Origin: Prevotella sp.
GTDB taxonomy: Bacteria; Bacteroidota; Bacteroidia; Bacteroidales; Bacteroidaceae
Assembly: GCA_017615355.1 (NCBI GenBank)
Contig: JAGAAJ010000016.1
Coordinates: 1 to 45,748 of the forward strand
Length of the DNA stretch: 45,748 nucleotides
Direction of reading: 5' to 3'
The notes beneath the pieces were generated by a model that saw nothing but the letters and a program-made list of their open reading frames with translations, did no database searches and was not told the origin of the DNA. A program made the position numbers and the translations under genes. This document shows positions 31,726 through 39,531 of the stretch, piece after piece (the stretch's first letter is position 1; the number at the start of each line of letters is the position of its first letter).

Positions 31726-32853
31726 ATGGGATTTGAAACAACTATCAATAAAAGCGACTATAAAATTCTGATTGTCGACGATGTGGTGAGCAATGTCTTG
31801 CTGCTGAAAATCCTGCTCAGCAACGAGAAGTTCCAGGTATGCACAGCCAATAGCGGTGAGGCCTGTATTGAGCAGACAAATGCAGAGCATCCCGACCTCA
31901 TCCTCTTGGACGTAATGATGCCTGGCATCGACGGTTTCCAGACGGCCACCATTTTGAAGAAGAATCCTGAGACACAGAATATTCCTGTCATTTTCCTTAC
32001 CGCTCTGAACAATCCCAGCGACCTGGTGCATGGCTTCCAGGTGGGTGCCAGCGACTTCCTGACCAAGCCATTCAACAAAGAGGAACTTATTGTACGCGTG
32101 ATGCACCAGATAGAGCTCGTGGCTGCCAAGCGTCTTATCGAGAAGCAGAACGCCGAGCTGCGTGCCACCATCGGCAACCGCGACAAGATGTACAGCGTCA
32201 TCGCCCATGACCTGCGCTCGCCGATGGCCAGCATCCGTATGGTGCTGAATCTTGTGGTGAGTGCCGTTACGCCGGAGGCCGTAGGCCCAGAGTTGTGGGA
32301 ATTGCTTGACAAGGCCAACAAGGAATCGGAGGATGTGCACGACCTGCTCGACAACCTTCTGAAATGGACGAAGAGCCAAACGGGCCGCCTGAGTGTGGTG
32401 ACGCAGGATCTCGATTTGAACGACATCATCCCCGGCGTAGTGGATATCTTCGAGATGATTGCTATGACAAAGCACATCAAGCTTGATTATCATGGTATGG
32501 GCTCCGTTATTGTCAGGGCCGACAATGATATGCTGAAGACGGTCGTGAGGAACTTTATGTCAAATGCTGTGAAATTCAGCCCTGAGGGAAGTAGCGTGGA
32601 GATTACCGTGACCACCGAGGGCGATTTCGCCAAGGTCAGCGTGAGAGACCACGGTGTGGGCATTGCTCCTGAGCGTCTGGAAAGCATCTTCCACAAGGGT
32701 GAGACCACCTATGGAACAGGCGGCGAGGAAGGCTCTGGCTTAGGCCTGCAGCTCTGTGCCGATTTCTCCCGCAAGAACGGCGGCGACGTTACTGTTGAGT
32801 CTGTCCTCGGAGAAGGCTCTACGTTCAGCGTGCTGATTCCTCTGAAGAAATAG
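31726..32853 (+). CDS. Receiver domain-histidine kinase fusion, soluble
   Basis: A 375-residue two-component protein. The N-terminal receiver domain (about 10-130) has the acidic pair VDD, phosphoacceptor Asp62 in LILLDVMMPG, the Thr in FLTAL and Lys114 in FLTKPFN. A short coiled segment leads to HisKA with His161 in IAHDLRSPMAS. The ATPase domain contains N-box VVRNFMSNAVKF, G1 DHGVGIAPE and G2 GSGLGLQLC. It has no membrane segment. This receiver-first layout is common in Bacteroidota, where the kinase is tuned by phosphorylation from another kinase. No partner gene is adjacent. The start at 31726 follows a complete promoter; an upstream ATG at 31672 lies inside that promoter. A strong terminator follows. 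Confidence 0.9.
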   Translation: MGFETTINKSDYKILIVDDVVSNVLLLKILLSNEKFQVCTANSGEACIEQTNAEHPDLILLDVMMPGIDGFQTATILKKNPETQNIPVIFLTALNNPSDLVHGFQVGASDFLTKPFNKEELIVRVMHQIELVAAKRLIEKQNAELRATIGNRDKMYSVIAHDLRSPMASIRMVLNLVVSAVTPEAVGPELWELLDKANKESEDVHDLLDNLLKWTKSQTGRLSVVTQDLDLNDIIPGVVDIFEMIAMTKHIKLDYHGMGSVIVRADNDMLKTVVRNFMSNAVKFSPEGSSVEITVTTEGDFAKVSVRDHGVGIAPERLESIFHKGETTYGTGGEEGSGLGLQLCADFSRKNGGDVTVESVLGEGSTFSVLIPLKK

Positions 32854-32880
32854 GTCGTTTTCACGGATTTATTGACTTAT

Positions 32881-32937
32881 TTTTGTCAACTCTGCTTGAC
32901 AAAACAATGGGCAAAGCTTAGCGATGCCCATTTTTTC
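32881..32937 (+). terminator. Double hairpin and terminator after the receiver-kinase gene
   Basis: A 9-bp stem (TTTTGTCAA at 32881-32889 with 32896-32904, 6-nt loop) is followed by an 8-bp stem (AATGGGCA at 32906-32913 with 32925-32932) and a run of T. The second hairpin is a standard intrinsic terminator. The region 32854-33158 has no gene; it holds these hairpins, the candidate small RNA and two promoters. Confidence 0.8.
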
Positions 32938-32979
32938 TTTGATTTATGTCAATTCGACACCCTTTTTCGTAATCTGATA

Positions 32980-33011
32980 TTTGGCTGTTTTCTCAAAACG
33001 CCTTAATTTTG
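32980..33011 (+). promoter_or_regulatory. Promoter of the candidate small RNA
   Basis: TTTG (32980-32983), exactly 20 bp, TAATTTTG (33004-33011). It lies after the kinase terminator and before another strong terminator, with no open reading frame of note between. Confidence 0.7.
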
Positions 33012-33015
33012 CAGA

Positions 33016-33107
33016 CAGAAAAGGAATTTTTTTGATTTGTTTTAGTAGATTAGTTTTTAAGTAGTTTGTTTTTGAAATTGGCTGTCGTGATGACAGCCAA
33101 TTTTTTT
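33016..33107 (+). ncRNA. Candidate small RNA of about 90 nt (or short attenuated leader)
   Basis: The predicted transcript starts just after TAATTTTG, is very U-rich, and ends in a perfect 12-bp hairpin with a 5-nt loop followed by T7. Nothing in it looks like a gene; the one late ATG would read MTANFFV through the terminator. A separate promoter for the downstream 55-residue gene follows at 33120-33150, so the transcript appears to be an independent unit. It could also be a leader with built-in termination. Function unknown. Confidence 0.5.
33075..33107 (+). terminator. Intrinsic terminator of the candidate small RNA
   Basis: AAATTGGCTGTC (33075-33086), loop GTGAT, complement at 33092-33103, then continuing T-run to 33107. 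A textbook intrinsic terminator. Confidence 0.85.
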
Positions 33108-33119
33108 GTGCCTTTTTTC

Positions 33120-33150
33120 TTTGTCGTATCACAGAAAAACATTATCTTTG
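33120..33150 (+). promoter_or_regulatory. Promoter of the small membrane protein and DUF4450 genes
   Basis: TTTG (33120-33123), 19-bp spacer, TATCTTTG (33143-33150). The start codon follows 9 bases later, leaving almost no leader. Confidence 0.8.
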
Positions 33151-33158
33151 CACACAAT

Positions 33159-33326
33159 ATGAACTGGAAATTTATTTTACGATGGGTCATCACCTTCACG
33201 GTGTGCCTAGTTATCTATAACTTGACGGCCAGCTTCTGGATGTCGCTTGGCATCCTCATCCTGCTGGCAGTAGTGGAAAGCCTTGTAATTGATTGGTGGA
33301 ATAAAAGAAAAGGTCGCAGCTCATGA
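33159..33326 (+). CDS. Small membrane protein, 55 residues
   Basis: A short protein (MNWKFILRWVITFTVC) with two hydrophobic stretches: VITFTVCLVIYNLTASFW and MSLGILILLAVVESLVIDWW. A basic tail NKRKGRSS follows. The start at 33159 fits the promoter; an in-frame ATG at 33066 lies upstream of the terminator hairpin and promoter and is not credible. Its last four bases overlap the ATG of the DUF4450 gene, so the two are translationally coupled. No family was recognised. Confidence 0.65.
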   Translation: MNWKFILRWVITFTVCLVIYNLTASFWMSLGILILLAVVESLVIDWWNKRKGRSS

Positions 33327-36250
33327 AACGATTCTTTCTCATTCTTTCGCTCCTCGCTATACATTATTTATATGTAGGAGCACAAACGGTGAGTGGAGCT
33401 CTGCCCTCCTACAACGATGAACGTCGGGGAATGCAGCGCTCTCTGCAGTATAAGCCGCAGGATGATGCCTTCATCTGCGAAAACGGCACCAACCGATTCA
33501 CTCGTGCCCTTTATGGAGGCTATACCGACTACCGCATCGAGACGAGCGACGTCCCCATCTTTGCCGTTGCGAAAAAAGGCCACTATAAGAGTGTACGCTT
33601 TGAGATAGCTGGTGTGCCGCTCGACTCCGCTGACTACTGTAAGTCGTGGTATCACGACGGTATGCGCTCCTATATCCTAGGCGATCATCGCTGGAATCAC
33701 CTCGGCAACGGCATCATCCGTGTGCATGTTGTGGCCTTGCACGATGTGGAGGGCGCTATCTGGCAGTTCATCTGCGATAAATATCGCGGCTCGCTGAAGG
33801 TGAAGGTGAAGGTGTGCGACATCAACAACTCCCATCTGCAGCGCAATGGCGACCTCGGCGTTGACCCTGCCGATGCCTTTGAACCCTCACCGACAGGAGA
33901 GAATATGGTGATAGGTGAGGCTACGCACAGCAACAACTTTGCCCACCTGGTGATGATGGAGGATAAAATCTTCTTCATGCATGATGGCGACGCCTTCAAG
34001 CGTTTCAACGATGCCGTCGACCTCAACAAAGAAATGGCCAAGCAGATACAGTTCGACACGCCCGACCCCTTCATCAACACCCTTGGCGGCGCCCTGGTGA
34101 TGGCTGCCGATGGCGACTGGGACGGCAAGACGTGGCTGCATGGCTGTGTGGGCTGGCGTACACCTCTGGCTGGCTGGCGTGCTGCCTATGTGGGTGACGT
34201 GCTGGGTTGGGACGACCGTGCCGTGAGTCATTTCAGCGCCTATGCCAAGAGTCAGGTGAACAGCATCGCTCCCAGCATTCCGCATCCCTCGATGGACCGT
34301 GAGATGAATATGGCACGTGCTGAGAAGAAGTGGGGCACGCAGATGTACAGCAACGGCTACATCTGCCGCAATCCTGAGCGTGTCGACCAGATGCACCACT
34401 ACGACATGAACCTGAACTATATCGACGAGCTGCTCTGGCACTTCCAGTACAATGCCGACACCGACTACATGCGCAAGATGTGGCCCGTCATCAAGTCGCA
34501 TCTAGCTTGGGAGAAGCGCAACTTCGACCCCGACGGCGACCATCTCTATGATGCCTACTGCTGTATCTGGGCCAGCGACGCCCTTTACTACAACGCCGGC
34601 GCCGTCACCCATTCCTCGGCTTACAACTATCGCGGTAACCTGCTGGCTGCCCGCATTGCAGACATCATCGGCGAGGACGGTACACCTTATCGTCAGGAAG
34701 CTGAGGCCATCCTCAAGGCTATGAACGAGCGCCTGTGGCTTCCTTCTGCCGGTCATTGGGCAGAGTATCAGGATGCCATGGGATTGAAGCGCCTGCATGA
34801 GAGTGCCGCTGTGTGGAGCATCTATACGCCCATCGACTGTGGCGCCTGTACGCCCGAGCAGGCTTATCAGGCCACGCAGTACATCGACAACGAGATACCT
34901 CATTTCAGCATTGATGCCTACTTTCATACCATTTCAACCACCAACTGGATGCCTTACGCCTGGAGCATCAACAACGTGGCGCCTGCAGAGGTGATGCACA
35001 CGGCGCTGGCCTATTTCGAGGCAGGGCGACCTGACGAAGGCTACCGGCTGATGAAGGGCAACATCATGGATCAGATGTACTACGGACAGTCGCCTGCCAA
35101 CTTCGGACAGCTCTCACATTTCGACGCTGCCCGCGGCGAGTGCTACCGCGACTTCGGCGACTGCATCGGCATCTCTTCGCGAACACTCATCCAGGGACTC
35201 TTCGGCGTGCAGCCGCAGGCCCTCTACGGCAAGTGCATCATCCGTCCGGGCTTCCCGAAGGAGTGGGACAACGCCCGTCTGGTCACACCCTACATTGAAT
35301 ATACGTACACGCGCAAGGACGGTCGTTGCCGTCTTGAAGTAACACAACGGTTCCCTCAACAGCTGCAGATCATCGTGCGTCAGAATCTTGACGGCGGCAA
35401 TTACAAGGACATTGAGGGCAACAGTCAGCAGCATCAGGTCATCGAGTGGGACAGTTACCTCCCCACCACCACAGTAGTAGCAACGAATGCTTCTGGCCGC
35501 AGGGCTGTGACAGCCACTACCGAGCCTGCACCTCAAGGCAAGCTGGTGCCGCAGACCATCGACCAGTACTGGAATGCTGAGGTAGATGACATCTTCAAGA
35601 ACAAGTACATCTCACCCCGTCCTATGGTCACCACGTTGCAGATTCCTTTGCAGGGAGTAGGGGAGTGGTGCCATCCGAAGTACACGCCTGAGATCAACGA
35701 TTCCGTGTTCCGCACCTTCATCTCGCATGACCAGTTCAATGTGGCCGGTGTGCCTTTCCGTACCCCCAAGCGAGGCAACAACATTGTCTATACATCGCTT
35801 TGGAGCAACTATCCCGATGCTGTCACCATGCCTTTGAAGGGACGTGCCTCCGCCGCTTATCTCCTCATGGCTGGCAGCACCAATCACATGCAATGTCATA
35901 TCGACAACGGTATCGTAGTGGTCACCTACACGGACAACACCACCGACACGCTGGCCCTGCGCAATCCCGACAATTGGTGTCCCATCGAGCAGGACTACTA
36001 CATTGACGGGCAAGCCTTCCGTGCTAATGGACCGCGTCCCATCCGGGTCTGCCTTGGCACGGGCACCGTCAGCAATAACCTGAGTGAGGCTTTGGGAATC
36101 AAGGGCGTCTATGGACGCGAGATCCCTGGCGGCGCTGCCCAGATGCTGCGCATGAAGCTCAATCCTGCCAAGCGTCTGAAGAGTCTCACCGTGCGCACAC
36201 TTAGCAACGATGTTGTCATCGGACTCATGTCAGTCACCCTGCAACAATGA
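33323..36250 (+). CDS. DUF4450 protein, six-hairpin glycosidase-like, exported
   Basis: A 975-residue protein with a signal peptide (MKRFFLILSLLAIHYLYVGAQ). It matches the Bacteroidota DUF4450 family, found near polysaccharide-degradation genes. The central part looks like an (alpha/alpha)6 toroid as in six-hairpin glycosidases: WHFQYNADTDYMRKMWPVIK, WASDALYYNAGAVTHSSAYN, and LWLPSAGHWAEYQD, which carries possible acidic residues. A C-terminal beta-rich region follows (YIEYTYTRKDGRCRLEVTQ). Its catalytic activity and substrate are not established; the nearby PL11 and GH3 genes only hint at plant polysaccharides. It is coupled to the 55-residue membrane protein gene. Confidence 0.75.
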   Translation: MKRFFLILSLLAIHYLYVGAQTVSGALPSYNDERRGMQRSLQYKPQDDAFICENGTNRFTRALYGGYTDYRIETSDVPIFAVAKKGHYKSVRFEIAGVPLDSADYCKSWYHDGMRSYILGDHRWNHLGNGIIRVHVVALHDVEGAIWQFICDKYRGSLKVKVKVCDINNSHLQRNGDLGVDPADAFEPSPTGENMVIGEATHSNNFAHLVMMEDKIFFMHDGDAFKRFNDAVDLNKEMAKQIQFDTPDPFINTLGGALVMAADGDWDGKTWLHGCVGWRTPLAGWRAAYVGDVLGWDDRAVSHFSAYAKSQVNSIAPSIPHPSMDREMNMARAEKKWGTQMYSNGYICRNPERVDQMHHYDMNLNYIDELLWHFQYNADTDYMRKMWPVIKSHLAWEKRNFDPDGDHLYDAYCCIWASDALYYNAGAVTHSSAYNYRGNLLAARIADIIGEDGTPYRQEAEAILKAMNERLWLPSAGHWAEYQDAMGLKRLHESAAVWSIYTPIDCGACTPEQAYQATQYIDNEIPHFSIDAYFHTISTTNWMPYAWSINNVAPAEVMHTALAYFEAGRPDEGYRLMKGNIMDQMYYGQSPANFGQLSHFDAARGECYRDFGDCIGISSRTLIQGLFGVQPQALYGKCIIRPGFPKEWDNARLVTPYIEYTYTRKDGRCRLEVTQRFPQQLQIIVRQNLDGGNYKDIEGNSQQHQVIEWDSYLPTTTVVATNASGRRAVTATTEPAPQGKLVPQTIDQYWNAEVDDIFKNKYISPRPMVTTLQIPLQGVGEWCHPKYTPEINDSVFRTFISHDQFNVAGVPFRTPKRGNNIVYTSLWSNYPDAVTMPLKGRASAAYLLMAGSTNHMQCHIDNGIVVVTYTDNTTDTLALRNPDNWCPIEQDYYIDGQAFRANGPRPIRVCLGTGTVSNNLSEALGIKGVYGREIPGGAAQMLRMKLNPAKRLKSLTVRTLSNDVVIGLMSVTLQQ

Positions 36251-36279
36251 TTCTCATTTGTAAGAAAAATGACAAAAAA

Positions 36280-36311
36280 TTTGGCTGTTCGGGCTTTTTG
36301 CCGTAACTTTG
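36280..36311 (+). promoter_or_regulatory. Promoter of the zinc metallopeptidase gene
   Basis: TTTG (36280-36283), 20-bp spacer, TAACTTTG (36304-36311), 29 bp before the ATG. No terminator was seen after the DUF4450 gene. Confidence 0.8.
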
Positions 36312-36340
36312 CGATTTAGAAACCATTAAAACAGAATAAT

Positions 36341-37291
36341 ATGAAGCTAACAGGAAGACGTGAGAGTCAGAACGTCGACGACAGACGTGGGCTCAGTAGT
36401 GGTGCCAAGGCCGGTTTGGGCGGTGGCATAATCGCAGTAATTCTCGGCATCGTGATGTCGCTCTTCAGCGGCGGCGGAGGTGGAGGCATCGACCTCGGCT
36501 CTATCATCAGCGGTGGTGGCGGTGGTCTGGGTGATATCCTTGGCTCGATTACCGGCGGTGGCAGTCCCACCTCTGAGCAGGTTGATACCACCAAGTTCAC
36601 CGAGGAGGAGAAAGCCCTTGCCCGTGAGTGCCGCCAGATTCTTGCCAGTACGGAAGACGTGTGGGCAAAGGTGTTTGCAGAATACAACCTGCCCAACTGT
36701 ATGTCTAACCAGAGAGGCACCTACACCAATCCCACGCTTGTGCTCTTCACCAATAGCGTGAGCAGTAGTTGCGGTACGGCTTCTTCGTCTGTAGGACCTT
36801 TCTATTGCTCAGGCGACCAGAACCTCTACATCGACCTGTCGTTCTTTACTGAGATGAAACGGCAACTAGGCGTCAACGGCAGCACCTTCGCCTACGCCTA
36901 CGTCATTGCCCACGAGATAGGCCACCACGTGGAGTTCCTCACCGGCTCGCTCACCAAGGCCCATCAGGACATGAGCAATGCCGGCAGCAACAAGCTGAAG
37001 AACCAGATCAGCGTGCGCCTGGAGCTGCTGGCCGACTACTATGCCGGCGTATGGGCACACTATGAGGACCAGATGTATCACTCGATGGAGTATGGTGATC
37101 TGGAGAAAGGCCTTGAGCTGGCCAATGCCATCGGTGATGACTGGCTGCAGAAGCAGGCTACGGGCCGTGCTGTCGAGGAATCGTTCACCCACGGCACCAG
37201 CGAGCAGCGTAAGCGCTGGCTGAAGAAGGGATTCCAGACGGGTGACATGCGCACCTCAACCTTCCAGATTTCCAATTACAACGATTTGTAA
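36341..37291 (+). CDS. YpfJ-family neutral zinc metallopeptidase
   Basis: A 316-residue membrane-anchored protein. The N-terminal MKLTGRRESQNVDDRRG and the helix LGGGIIAVILGIVMSLFSGG are characteristic of the YpfJ/Zn_peptidase family. A Gly-rich linker (about residues 45-75) leads to the peptidase domain. The zinc site is HEIGHHVE near residue 192, with a likely third ligand in RLELLADYYAGVWAH. The C-terminus (THGTSEQRKRWLKKGFQTGD) is also conserved. The substrate is unknown. The TraB-like gene follows 22 nt after the stop and may be co-transcribed. Confidence 0.9.
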   Translation: MKLTGRRESQNVDDRRGLSSGAKAGLGGGIIAVILGIVMSLFSGGGGGGIDLGSIISGGGGGLGDILGSITGGGSPTSEQVDTTKFTEEEKALARECRQILASTEDVWAKVFAEYNLPNCMSNQRGTYTNPTLVLFTNSVSSSCGTASSSVGPFYCSGDQNLYIDLSFFTEMKRQLGVNGSTFAYAYVIAHEIGHHVEFLTGSLTKAHQDMSNAGSNKLKNQISVRLELLADYYAGVWAHYEDQMYHSMEYGDLEKGLELANAIGDDWLQKQATGRAVEESFTHGTSEQRKRWLKKGFQTGDMRTSTFQISNYNDL

Positions 37292-37313
37292 AAGTTCCTT
37301 TTCTGTCAGACAC

Positions 37314-38216
37314 ATGAAAAGAATTGTATTCACACTCGTACTCGCGTGTGCAGCATTGTGTTCACCCGCTCAGCTCCTTTATAGAATCAGCGGTAACGGG
37401 CTGCCGTCGCCTTCTTACATCATCGGCACCTATCATCTAGCCGACGTGGGCTTCGTCGACTCCATCCCCGGTATTCGTCAGGCGATGAATGACTGCCAGC
37501 AGGTCTATGGCGAGCTGGTGATGGACGAGATGATGAGTCCCGACAGCATGGCTATGATGCAACAGGCCATGATGCTGCCCGAAGGCATGACGCTGGAAAA
37601 ACTGCTTACATCAGAGGAGATGACACGCCTGAATGCCTACATGAAATCGCTGATGGGTATGGACATGACCAACCCGATGATTGCACAGGAGATGGGGAAA
37701 TGGACACCATCGGCCCTGAGTACAACACTGTCATCGCTTTCTTATATGAAGAAGACCAGTGGTTTCGACCCGCAGAACCAGTTTGACAATTACTTCCAAA
37801 AGGAAGCCGTCAAGCAAGGCAAGGGCGTGGGCGGACTGGAAACAACCGTCTTTCAGTTGAATATGCTCTTCAAAAGCCAGACGCTGGAACGCCAGAAGGA
37901 ATTGCTGATGTGTCAGGTGGACAACGTTGCCTTTATGGACGAGATGACCGATGGAGTCATCAAGGCCTTCTATGCCCAGGACCTCAACGCCATCAAGGAG
38001 GCAATGGACGCGAAACTTTATAACAGCTGTGACAGCCGTCCCGAGGAAGAGGATGCGCTCATCTACAACCGCAATGCCGACTGGGTAAAGAAAATGCCCG
38101 CCCTCATGGCAAAGAAACCCACGCTTTTTGCCGTGGGCGCTGCTCACCTGCCTGGTGAAAAGGGCGTGCTGAATCTGCTACGCGAGGCAGGCTATAAGGT
38201 AGAGGGTATCAAATAG
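37314..38216 (+). CDS. TraB/GumN-family protein, exported
   Basis: A 300-residue protein with a signal peptide (MKRIVFTLVLACAALCSPAQ). TraB/GumN family motifs are present: SPSYIIGTYHLAD near the mature N-terminus with the conserved GxxH, the acidic VYGELVMDE, and FAVGAAHLPGEKGVLNLLREAGY at the end. Family members are proposed metalloproteases or metal-dependent hydrolases; activity is not well established. The start at 37314 was chosen for the signal peptide; the frame is open upstream but overlaps the peptidase gene. It converges with the DUF3237 gene over a long inverted repeat. Confidence 0.87.
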   Translation: MKRIVFTLVLACAALCSPAQLLYRISGNGLPSPSYIIGTYHLADVGFVDSIPGIRQAMNDCQQVYGELVMDEMMSPDSMAMMQQAMMLPEGMTLEKLLTSEEMTRLNAYMKSLMGMDMTNPMIAQEMGKWTPSALSTTLSSLSYMKKTSGFDPQNQFDNYFQKEAVKQGKGVGGLETTVFQLNMLFKSQTLERQKELLMCQVDNVAFMDEMTDGVIKAFYAQDLNAIKEAMDAKLYNSCDSRPEEEDALIYNRNADWVKKMPALMAKKPTLFAVGAAHLPGEKGVLNLLREAGYKVEGIK

Positions 38217-38248
38217 TTTTCCGCGTCCTTCTCCCATCCGAAGACAGA

Positions 38249-38313
38249 AGATTTCAAGGGCGTCGTCCTCTTATTTCACACGCCAGACGTTGAGGACGAT
38301 GCCCTTGAAGTCT
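38249..38313. repeat. Long inverted repeat spanning the DUF3237 stop codon
   Basis: Two 22-nt arms (38249-38270 and 38292-38313) are complementary except for two positions that would be G-U pairs in the plus-strand RNA. The 21-nt loop holds the last codons and the stop codon of the DUF3237 gene. The intergenic arm looks like an inverted copy of the coding segment for DFKGIVL. It may act as a terminator between the two converging genes, though there is no T-run. Confidence 0.85.
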
Positions 38314-38783
38314 GATGAGAACGTGGGTGCACAAAGGAACAGCGAATTGTTCAGCCAGCCGTACTTGCTGTCGGCGGGTGCCTCAAACTGCGGCGCACAA
38401 CGGAAATAGAACGTAGGCTTGCCGTCGGCATCCTGTCCTCCTCTGATGATGCCGCGATTACGTACATGAATGTATACGCCGTCGTCAGTCTTGATGCAAT
38501 AGATGGCCTCCAGCTCGGTCCTTCCCTGGGCATTTGCCAGCTGATAGTCAGCACCGCCGTTGATGATGGTTCCCTTCAGCTGCGGGCCTTCGAAAGTGCC
38601 GCCCGTGATGGGAATGACGGTGCGGCGTCCGTGTTGGGTGTTCTCAATGGCAAAGGCTTCGCCAAGGGTTACTTTCAGTTGCAGGGCAAACTCCAACTGA
38701 GGTGCTTCGTCTGCAGGATTATTCTGTGCGCTGACTTTCATTGTGAAGGCTGTCAGCAGAGCCAGGAAAAAGATTTTTTTCAT
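38271..38783 (-). CDS. DUF3237 domain protein, exported
   Basis: A 170-residue protein with a signal peptide (MKKIFFLALLTAFTMKVSAQ). The rest matches DUF3237: LQLKVTLGEAFAIENTQHGRR, TGGTFEGPQLKGTIINGGADY, RTELEAIYCIKTDDGVYIHV, and FLCAPTFSSDFKGIVLNVWRV. It is a lipocalin-like beta-barrel family with no established role. The start at 38783 was chosen for the signal peptide and promoter distance. It is transcribed away from the TetR operon from a shared 130-bp region with a palindrome between the two promoters, so it may be a regulatory target of that repressor. Confidence 0.87.
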   Translation of the reverse strand: MKKIFFLALLTAFTMKVSAQNNPADEAPQLEFALQLKVTLGEAFAIENTQHGRRTVIPITGGTFEGPQLKGTIINGGADYQLANAQGRTELEAIYCIKTDDGVYIHVRNRGIIRGGQDADGKPTFYFRCAPQFEAPADSKYGWLNNSLFLCAPTFSSDFKGIVLNVWRVK

Positions 38784-38804
38784 AGTGATTGTGATTAGAG
38801 ATGG

Positions 38805-38835
38805 CAAAGATACGAAAAGTTGTAAGCAAAACAAA
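38805..38835 (-). promoter_or_regulatory. Promoter of the DUF3237 gene
   Basis: Minus strand: TTTG (38835-38832), 19-bp spacer, TATCTTTG (38812-38805), 21 bp before the start codon. Confidence 0.8.
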
Positions 38836-38849
38836 GAAACTATTTCTTT
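38833..38849. promoter_or_regulatory. Candidate TetR operator between divergent promoters
   Basis: A 17-bp palindrome AAAGAAA-CTA-TTTCTTT overlaps the -33 element of the DUF3237 promoter and lies 14 bp upstream of the -33 element of the TetR promoter. Size and position fit a TetR-family operator. The A/T-rich, low-complexity composition weakens the case. Confidence 0.4.
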
Positions 38850-38863
38850 TTTTAGATTTTTCT

Positions 38864-38894
38864 TTTGTTTTTCCCTTGCTTATTTGTACCTTTG
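38864..38894 (+). promoter_or_regulatory. Promoter of the TetR-SGNH-MBOAT operon
   Basis: TTTG (38864-38867), 19-bp spacer, TACCTTTG (38887-38894), 19 bp before the TetR ATG. Confidence 0.8.
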
Positions 38895-38913
38895 CACCCT
38901 CAAAAAAAGAAAA

Positions 38914-39531
38914 ATGTCGGAGAACAGCAATATCACAGTTTATCGGCAACAGCTGAGAGAACGTATCATCGAGACTGCGATGAAGGCATTTACCGCACAG
39001 GGAATCCGTGCGGTGAAGATGGATGACATCGCCCGTCAGCTGGTTATTTCGAAGCGCACCCTCTATGAGCTTTATGAGAACAAGGAGGCCGTGCTTTGCG
39101 AAGGTGTGCGCATGTTCCATACCAATAGGGAACAGCGTATGATAGAGCTGGTAAAGCGCGGTAAGAGCGTGATTGACATTGTGTTGGAGGCCTACCGTCA
39201 GCGTTTGGAGGAGCTGCGTGGCATCTCGCCGCTGTTCTACGACGAACTGCAGAAATATCCCCGTGTGCTGAAGATGCTGGAAGAGTATAAGGAGCACAAC
39301 CGTCATCGCTTTGTCGACTTCCTGCATCGTGGCGTGGAGGAAGGCTATTTCCGCAGCGATCTCGACTATGAAATCGTGCCGCTGATGTTTGATGCCATCG
39401 GACGCTACATTATGCTACGAGAGCTTTACCGTCAGTTCGAAATGGAGCAGGTCTTCAAGAGCTTGGTGTTCACCTCTTTGCGTGGCATCTGTACTGAAAA
39501 GGGAGCAAAGGCTCTCGACAAAGGATTATGA
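38914..39531 (+). CDS. TetR/AcrR-family transcriptional regulator
   Basis: A 205-residue one-component regulator. The N-terminal helix-turn-helix domain (about residues 14-60) reads RERIIETAMKAFTAQGIRAVKMDDIA then LVISKRTLYELYENKEAVL, the standard TetR pattern. The C-terminal part would bind a ligand and dimerise; it contains FYDELQKYPRVLKML, as in several Bacteroidota relatives. The start at 38914 follows the promoter; upstream in-frame codons lie in the promoter itself. The last 4 nt overlap the SGNH gene start, so it is translationally coupled to an acyl-transfer pair. It probably controls its own operon and perhaps the divergent DUF3237 gene. Confidence 0.92.
   Translation: MSENSNITVYRQQLRERIIETAMKAFTAQGIRAVKMDDIARQLVISKRTLYELYENKEAVLCEGVRMFHTNREQRMIELVKRGKSVIDIVLEAYRQRLEELRGISPLFYDELQKYPRVLKMLEEYKEHNRHRFVDFLHRGVEEGYFRSDLDYEIVPLMFDAIGRYIMLRELYRQFEMEQVFKSLVFTSLRGICTEKGAKALDKGL

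Noticed and set aside
32944-33132. 62-codon minus-strand open frame
   Set aside because: Lys-rich product from AT-rich intergenic DNA that overlaps the candidate small RNA; no promoter and no family.
32979-36289. Shared ATTTGGCTGTT word at two promoters (32979 and 36279)
   Set aside because: Part of the word is the -33 element itself; two instances are too few to claim a shared regulatory site.
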